Assembly (NCBI GenBank): GCA_028622995.1
Contig: JAJQJQ010000074.1
Coordinates: 1 to 64,000, forward strand
Source of the DNA: Panagrolaimus kolymaensis
Taxonomy: Eukaryota; Nematoda; Chromadorea; Rhabditida; Panagrolaimidae
DNA length: 64,000 bases
Direction: 5' to 3'
Shown here: positions 57,250 through 64,000 of the stretch, in pieces
How the letters are laid out: the number at the start of each line of letters is the position of its first letter
How positions within the stretch are numbered: position 1 is the first letter of the stretch
Translations under genes and position numbers: made by a program
Notes under the pieces: model-generated
Seen by the model: only the letters and a program-made list of their open reading frames with translations
Database searches by the model: none
Told to the model about the DNA's origin: nothing

Positions 57250-59274
57250 TTATGCAGAAAAATTTGTTTTTAAAAAATTATTGTACAAAAAGTGAAAAAC
57301 ATTAACAATAAATAAAAACTTAAAAAGTAAATTATTTGTCCAGTAAAATGCATAAATAAAGAAAAGTATTAAATTGATTATGCCTTTTCCTAATTTCCAC
57401 AAATTAAGATTTTCATTATTTGAAACAATTTCGCCGCTGTCGTTAGAGCTTTCCTGGGTTTTTGATTCCGCCAAAAGTTGATTCCACAGTGAAATGTCTT
57501 CTTTCGTTGGCTTTAGAATTCTTTTAAGGACAAATCGATCTTTGAAAATTTTTCCAAGAAGCAAAAAATTTGCTAACATTAATATCCCCAAAGTAACAAA
57601 ATGATGCCAATCTTTCGATAATATTAATAACCAAAATTGGAAGAGAATTATGGAAAATTGGAATAAACATGAAAATTGTAAAAATTTGAGAGGCTCATTC
57701 CCTAATTTCTGAAAACAAAATAAACTTTATTATTAAGCCTTATTTGCTGCGGGATTTAAAAAAACAGGCTCAAAGGAAACTTACAAAAACAAAAAAGTGT
57801 ATTAAATTTCCAGGCATTGCAGAGATAGTCAATGCATTTTTAGCTGCCATTGCTTTATAAAATTTTCCATTATGCCTTATTATTTGCTTATCCAGGATTG
57901 GATATGAAAGGTCTTCAGAAAACTCCATGACATTGTCGCCTTCGTTTGGAGTTGTTTTCAATTGCTGCCAACTTCCAAGATGAAAAGCATGTTTTTGTAA
58001 TAAATCAAAATATTGCAACTGCAATAAATATGTGAAATAAATGGAAAATGAAGTCAACGCAACGATGGTAAAAAGTTGGAAAACCCAAGTATTGTCAATA
58101 AGCAAATGCTGATCCAAACCAAAACTAGATTTATCCTGAAATTGAAAAGTAGTTTTTACGGGTCAAAAATTTGAAAAAAAACTCACAGGAAGAAACGCAT
58201 ATGGAATAAAAATAGAAAAATATGCAGCAAATAAACCACCAAAAATGGAGTGTTTCAAGCGCTTAAAACAATCCATTGCAAGTTCATCAGCTTCCGAGCG
58301 ATTTTGCCTTGGATCATTTGTACACATATGTTTTACAATATCCAAATCCAAAGTTAAATTAGATCGAAACATTGCAGAAATGAATGTTGCTTATTTTAAA
58401 AATGATTGCAAAAATTTATAAACGGATGAATTCTCATCAAAGCCATGCTGAATTTCATCTTCTTTTTTAATTCCAACAAAATCTGTTGAAAGCAAGAAAA
58501 AATAAGAAAATAATGGAATAATTACAAAATAAAATAATGCTTTGAAAGAATATTCAAAATAAATTTTTGAAAAGGAATATACAAAGGAATATAAAATTAT
58601 TATGCAACTTGGAGTTTTGACAACTCCATATTCAATTATTGTTCAAAACTCTGATTGCGAGTTGCTTGAAAAGTATTGAGTAAACTAAAAAATAAATAAA
58701 AAAATTTTTTTTCCATAAATACTTGAGTTTAGACTTACAGTGTTCCAAAAGCATTTTATCACACTCAAACCGAGGATTACTCCGATACATGATAGCAAAT
58801 ATGGATTGATCATAAAAGCTTTCTGAAAATCAAAATTATAATTTGGTTTACTTTAAAATTCACTTTATAAAATTTGTGAGAAAAAAAAGTTTCTATTATT
58901 TAAAAAATTTTGAAAAACCAAAATAAAACTCACGAATGAAGTTGGCCAATAGCTATTTGGTAACCACCAAATTGTTTTGTACAAATTTAAATATTGTAAA
59001 AACAAAGCTATTATGGAATATAAAAATACGTTGCATTCAAGGAAAAGTTCTTCAGGTCTATTTGGAAGTTGTGGCCATTTTGGATGCATCTGCATTTGCT
59101 TTGATTGAACATATTCGGGGTTTGTTTCAGAAGGAGATTTTATAATTTTTTCTTTGCATCTAAAAATTATGCTTTTTAATGACTTGAAATAATAATTGTG
59201 TGAACATACTTTTCAGTTTTATTAGACGTTTTAAATGAACTTTTTACAATATGATTTTGAGTTTTTGATGGCAT
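57250..59274 (-). pseudogene. TMEM39 homologue with two in-frame stops
   Basis: Six exons on the minus strand: 59210-59274, 58934-59159, 58739-58822, 58187-58684, 57785-58135 and 57250-57708. Phases all match, for about 560 codons. Family hallmarks include a proline-rich lead into LYSIIALFLQYLNLYKTIWW (exon 2), VKHMCTNDPRQNRSEADEL followed by IFGGLFAAYFSIFIPYAFLP (exon 4), HAFHLGSWQQL and RHNGKFYKAM (exon 5), and LMLANFLLLGKIFKDRFVL (exon 6). TMEM39 proteins are multi-pass ER membrane proteins linked to secretory cargo export, including collagen in C. elegans. Exon 4 carries TGA at 58643-58645 and TAA at 58391-58393, with no frame shift and no introns that remove them cleanly. It is a young pseudogene, or the assembly is wrong at two bases, or I missed splicing. 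Confidence 0.75.
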
Positions 59275-59840
59275 AAATAAGTTAGGCGAATAAAAATTTG
59301 AATAAAAGCGTAACAAGATTTAAAATATCTTCCAAGTGGAAGTTTTTTTTTGCGCAAAAAGAGTTAATGCGTTTATCATTCAAATTCATTTTGCCAAAAT
59401 AATAGTTATTCCATTTTTTAAAAATAAACATAATTTTTTTATTTGAAAAAAGAATGCATACTTTCCATTTTATTTTTTGTTAGACACAAACAAAACAATA
59501 GTTGCCAACACTTTTGACTTATATCTTAAAAAAGGATGCTTTATAAATTTAAACAAACAAAAAATCTTCTATTTTTTGTTTGTTGTTAAATGACTTTTTT
59601 TAAAGAACTTAAAAAAATACAAAAGAACATCAATGTTTGCAGCTGTTCTCGGATTTAAAAGTTTACTTATGTTTAAAAAAGAAAAGAAAAAATGATAAAA
59701 ACAAATATTGAAAATTATTTTGTTGTACCTTCTTCACACAACATTATTTACTTTGTGACTTTTAAACAACTCAAAAATACTTTTACCTCAACAACCTCAA
59801 AAAAAATTTGAAACCATTGTCATTTTTTTTGTTGAAAAAA

Positions 59841-61659
59841 ATGGTTGAAGAAAAGCAGCAACTTAAAATTGAGGATGCTTTGAATTTGGATGAAAAAATT
59901 AGTGGTCGTTCTATTACAATTGGATGGTTATTGGATTCTTTGAGAAATAATGATGAAATTTATAAAAAATTACATGGAAATCGAGGTGTCAAAGAGGTAT
60001 GGCAAAAATTAAAACTTTTTTAATGAAAAAATCTAAAATTTTCTCTGAATTTTTTTTAAAGTTTCAAGCTTTAGAAAATTTGAATATTTTCTTAGAAACA
60101 TTTTGTTAATATTTTTTCATAGGGAAAATTTTACAATAACATTTTTTTGAAATTTTAAGGTTATAAAAAAATAAAATCAATTTTTGATAAATCTTTTATT
60201 TTTTTTTGAAAATTGTGAATTAACCTAATAATTGCATTTTTTTCTTGAATGAAAAAAAGTTTACATTTACTCCCAATTTTTCCAGGTAACTTATTCTTGT
60301 ATTTCTGAGGGAAAAGGATTTCTTTCTATTATTCTTCGATGCGTAATTACCTTTATTGATTCCATTGATGAATTTGATATTTATTCCACAGTTATCAAAA
60401 TTCCTGGAACTGAATCCCTCGAAGATGCTCAGAAAAAGTGTCAAGGTGAAAATTGGTTTAAAGCGAATGACGAGAAATTGCCTTTAATCAAAGCCCATGA
60501 AAATGAGTGTAATTTTTATAAAAATGTTTCTTCCATTTTGGGTGAAACTCCAATTCCAAAAGTTTATTTAACAAGAGAATGGATTTATGGTAAACAAGAA
60601 GGATGCATACACATGGAAGATTTAACCATTCGTGGCCAAACCCTTTCATTTTTTGATAATATAAATTTAAGTCAAGTTAAAAGTTTTATTCGAGCTTTAG
60701 CTAAGATGAATAAAAATTGTTTGATGGCTGATCCAAAAATATGGAAAGCAAAATATTTGACCCAAAAAGAAGAGAGTTATAAACAAATTTTAATTATTTT
60801 TAATAAAATGTCTAATAATTTTATGGAAAAATCAAGTTTGAAACGTAAGTTTTTATAATCATTGGATTTTTATTAAATAATTTAAAATCTATTTTTGTTT
60901 ATGGCTCAAAGTCTTTGCACGAAGACATGGTAAACAAGTTTTCTTTAATCTTTTTCGAAATTTTGTACTTAAATGACTCTTCTTAAAAATTTTTTTTTAA
61001 ATGAGTGTTTTTCAACTATCTAAATTTCTTTAGATCTCCTTGAACCCATTGCCAAAAAACATCAATCTTTTTTTCTGAATCATGAATTTTTGGTTTATGC
61101 TGCTCGAGATGCTACCAAAGAGATTGGAATAGAACCGGTGATCGTTCATGGAGATATGAATCCAAATAATATTATGTGGAATATCAATGAAAAAGATGAA
61201 ATTCAAAATGATATTATTGCATTTTTGGATTGGCAATGTATGCACGAAGGTTCACCAATGTATGATTTAGCAAGATTTTTATGTCTTTGCTCTGATGGAG
61301 TTGTTCGTAGACAAGCAGAAAATTTTGCAATCGACTACTATCTTGAATGTTTGACCCAGGAATTTGGAGGGGACTCAAAAAAGGTTCCATATAATTTTGA
61401 CAAACTTAAAAAAGCTTATAACTTTGCATTTTTAACTCATGCCATTCTTTCCCTTGGAACTGTTTCATTTTATTTGAATTCCATTGAAAATCAAAAAACA
61501 ACACCGATAAATGAAAGTATAAAAAATGCATATCGAGATTTTGGAACCCTCAAAGCTTTGCATATGTATGAAGATATTGATAGAATTTTAAGTGGAGAAG
61601 AAATGAAAAAAGTATATGAAAAATTTGAAAAACAAAGCATTCTTTTTGAAAATGTTTAA
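59841..61659 (+). CDS. CHK-like / DUF1679 kinase-fold protein
   Basis: Three exons, 59841-59996, 60286-60844 and 61034-61659, join to 446 residues, near the usual size of the nematode DUF1679 (CHK-like, ecdysteroid-kinase-like) family. Residues 1-52 include the GWLLDSL start typical of the group. The N-lobe has YSTVIKIPGTES, whose lysine would bind ATP, and FYKNV. The hinge region is GCIHMEDLT. The C-lobe has the catalytic HGDMNPNN (277-284) and the metal-binding AFLDWQCMHEGSPMYDLARFL around 304. The motifs look intact, so a small-molecule phosphotransferase is likely; the substrate is unknown. The usable start is the ATG at 59841; the frame upstream lacks one. Confidence 0.87.
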
Positions 61660-61689
61660 TTTTAAATACCATTTAAGTGTTCAGAATGC

Positions 61690-61850
61690 ATTTACTTTAT
61701 TATTCCATCTAGGCTTACTGGTGAATACGGTTTAGCCCATCTTCCACTAATTCAAGCGATTGTTATAATTATAAATTTTTGTGGAATCATGAATAATTTT
61801 ATTAATTACGACCGTATGTCGAGAAGCTATAGTTACTTTTATTTAAGCCA
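61690..61850 (+). pseudogene. Relic of the 7TM family C-terminus
   Basis: About 160 bp align with the end of the GGIKENYRWF-family receptor genes. Translation gives LTGEYGLAHLPLIQAIV, like W(I/L)(T/S)GxYGLxxxPVLQAIVQ, and at the end the DNA ATGTCGAGAAGCTATAGTTA parallels the paralogs' GGATATCGAGAGGCTGTAAT (the GYRE segment). In between, the frame is disrupted and it lacks TM1-6. It lies 24 kb from the nearest intact member. Confidence 0.65.
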
Positions 61851-63084
61851 CTTTTAAACTTTTTTTCAAAGTAAAGCCTGAAATAAGTGTATTCCTAATT
61901 TCTGCTTTTAATCAATAAATGCTAGATAGGATTTTTTGTCGATTATTGCTCTTTATTTTTTGTTTGTTTGTTTTTATCAATTTTTATATGAATTTAATTT
62001 TTTATCTTTTTATAAATATATTTTCTTTATAAATTTTTTTGTTGGTCCCTCCATCTCTTTCTAAACGAAAGAAAAAAAATTTGACTATAAAAATTGCTTT
62101 TTTACTTTATTTTTTCTTCTAAGAAATTATATTTCTTCATAAAGAGCTTTGTTTAATTTTAATAATATATATTTAATGGCATAAGCATAAAACAAAGAAA
62201 TTGCCACTTTTATGAAACAATGCATGTAATAATTATTCAAATTAGTTTTCCCGAGAAGAATAATAATAATAACTGCATTCTCAATTCGTGAGAAACACAC
62301 GCAAGAATTCTAAGAATCTTGGAAGTAGATTTTTTTGTAACATATGGTTTTTATAATTTGAATTTTCAGAGATGTCTTTTTTAAAAATGTTCCCTTTTTT
62401 GTCTGTGTTTTTGCGTCAATTTCTTCGAAAACAAATTGAAAGGTTATCATAAATTTTAAATGAATTTTTTTTTCAATTTTTAAATTCATCTGTAATTTTT
62501 CCCAAAAAATAAAATAATGGAATATTTAATGAAAGATGGTAAACCACATTTTCTTGAAAACGAGAAAAAAACAAACATCTGTTTTAATAAGAAATTGCTT
62601 TATTGGCGGGTACAAATGTTTAAAAACAGAAATATCCATTTGTTTCCTAAAATAAAAGTGTCCAACATTAAAACTCACATTTTTTGGTGACTTTTAAAGC
62701 TTATCATGAAAGCAAAAAAAAAAACAATAAGAAAAAAGAAGACTTTTTAAAATAAATTTCTTAAAAAGTTTTTTAATTTAACGGAGGCTTAAAATTTGCA
62801 TATAGAAAATTACCAAACACCAAAAAAACTTGTTTTTTATGATTCATAAAAAAAATATTCTGTTCTCTCGAAAGAGTGGAAGTTGATCAACAATTGCATT
62901 TCACTTCTCATTTTTTTTGTCGAAACAAAAATAAAACTTGTTTTAAACTAAACTCTCGCAAACTCATTAGCATATTATGCAATTTGTTTCCAGAATGTTT
63001 TATAAAAAGCTCAAAAACAATAATGGTTCGAAAACTAGTATAAAAAGTTTTTGTTATTTTTCTAAACCAAAAATTTCTAAATTT
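61851..63084. other. Intergenic, AT-rich
   Basis: No gene recognised. Confidence 0.4.
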
Positions 63085-64000
63085 ATGAAACAAAATTATT
63101 TTATTATTCTACTTTGTTTTTCGATATTTTTGTCAGCGTTCGCAAGTTTTTCGTTGCATTTTAATAATTTCTTAACCCTTCGATATGGCGCCGATGCTCA
63201 ACGAAGGCTTGAACGCACAGATATGTCATTTGGAATTTTGAGTAGTTTTGGTGGAAAAATATTCGAGACTGATTTAATTCAAAAAGATGTAAGCCCATTT
63301 TATTTATTTTTATTTTTTGATTCCTGAAATAAAAGTTTTTAGCCAATTATTTTTGTTAATGCTCTTGGTTGTCGAGCTGGAAGCTTTTTAGCAAATTATT
63401 TTCATTATTTGTTAAAAGGATATAGCGCTGCTGAAATGTATGCTACAACTTGGGGTGATGGAGGCATAACTCCTGGATGTTTGAAAACTCTCGCTTGCGA
63501 TGATGTGAAACAAGTAACACATATTTGCCAAAGGAATATTAATTTCATTGGCAAAAAAAATTTTAAAAAACTTCCAAAGTTGAATTTAAATAATTTTTTC
63601 AAAGCTTTTATATACCATTTCAAAAAAAATAGCATTTTTTCTTTCAACAAAAAATTGTATTTATGAAAAATAGGAAAAAGCAAAAATTGCTTTTTAAATT
63701 TGCATTTTTTCATCGCTAAAAATATTCCTTTTTTAGATTCGAGCCATGATTCTCGCAGTGAATGATTATACAAATCGAAGCATTGATATTATTGCATCTT
63801 CAGAAGGTTCAGCAATAGCTCGAAAAGCAATTTTAGGTGGAATTTGTGTCGACACCAAAGAATCTCTAGGGCCACCTTTGACTCCATTAATTGATACTTT
63901 TGTTAGTGTTGGAGGAATGAATTATGGAAGAGAAAATTGTAATCCCCAACTTGGAGGCTGCAATTTAAATAATGGAATGAATTGTTCTTCTGAATTTATG
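63085..64000 (+). CDS. LIPS-type secreted lipase, cut by window end
   Basis: Exons 63085-63288, 63343-63513 and 63737 to beyond 64000, phase 0 throughout, with 213 residues visible. The ATG at 63085 places a signal peptide (MKQNYFIILLCFSIFLSAFA) first; a longer frame from 62977 is less likely. Strand and oxyanion region: PIIFVNALGCRAGSF, where relatives usually have VHG. Then GYSAAEMYATTWGDGG, VKQIRAMILAVNDYTNRSIDIIA, and the nucleophile elbow A-S-S-E-G with Ser147, where the first Gly of GxSxG is Ala. It continues ARKAILGGICVDT, LGPPLTPLIDTFVSVGG. This order fits nematode LIPS proteins (Lipase_2/EstA family). The catalytic Asp and His would lie beyond the window. Probably an extracellular or intestinal lipase, with possibly altered activity. 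Confidence 0.83.

Noticed and set aside
1..64000. CRISPR arrays, bacterial operons or rRNA genes
   Set aside because: No spaced direct repeats of CRISPR type, no bacterial gene organisation and no rRNA-like conserved blocks; introns and gene families are nematode-like.

Overview
The window reads as nematode nuclear DNA. It is very AT-rich, genes carry short introns with GT donors and (T)TTTCAG or TTTTAG acceptors, and the recognisable genes belong to nematode-expanded families: Srg- and Srh-type chemoreceptors, a DUF1679/CHK-like kinase, a LIPS-type lipase and a FLYWCH-like zinc-finger protein. I cannot name the species.

Positions 1-33077 form one giant inverted repeat. Left arm 1-16488 and right arm 16589-33077 flank a non-symmetric 100-bp spacer. 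Throughout the interior every gene has a mirror copy at 33077 minus its coordinate; the only differences I found are three homopolymer-length changes in the outermost ~270 bp. Reading the right arm outward from the centre: a decayed Q/P-rich multi-exon gene, a GTCATTA minisatellite, a 7TM receptor whose N-terminus is fused to that minisatellite, a 7TM copy broken by one nonsense codon, a solo-LTR-like element, a small Cys-rich secreted peptide gene, a hAT-like MITE, an intact 7TM gene, a second Cys-rich peptide gene and another intact 7TM gene. The left arm holds all of this again on the minus strand. Whether the palindrome is real or a fold-back artefact cannot be settled from sequence alone.

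From 33 to 39.5 kb lies a diverged further copy of the outer module: a third Cys-rich peptide gene, a fourth intact receptor gene (five family members counting the nonsense copy), and related ~205-bp tandem repeats downstream. The strongest candidate for an undescribed system is this recurring pair: a ~60-75-residue secreted peptide with eight cysteines, followed 0.8-2.1 kb downstream on the same strand by an intronless 7TM receptor of one family. The pair occurs three times independently, five times counting the palindrome. Each peptide gene has a TATAAAAG box 53-54 bp before its ATG.

From 39.5 to 64 kb are single genes and mobile elements: an Srh-like receptor (minus), a tyrosine-recombinase element with a degenerate tandem partner, two elements sharing CACACATGGGC ends, a five-exon gene of unknown function, a long-TIR element, a seven-repeat FLYWCH-like protein, a hAT-like MITE, two tandem Srg receptors, a TMEM39 homologue (minus) with two in-frame stops, a CHK-like kinase, a fossil of the 7TM family, and a LIPS-type lipase cut by the window edge.
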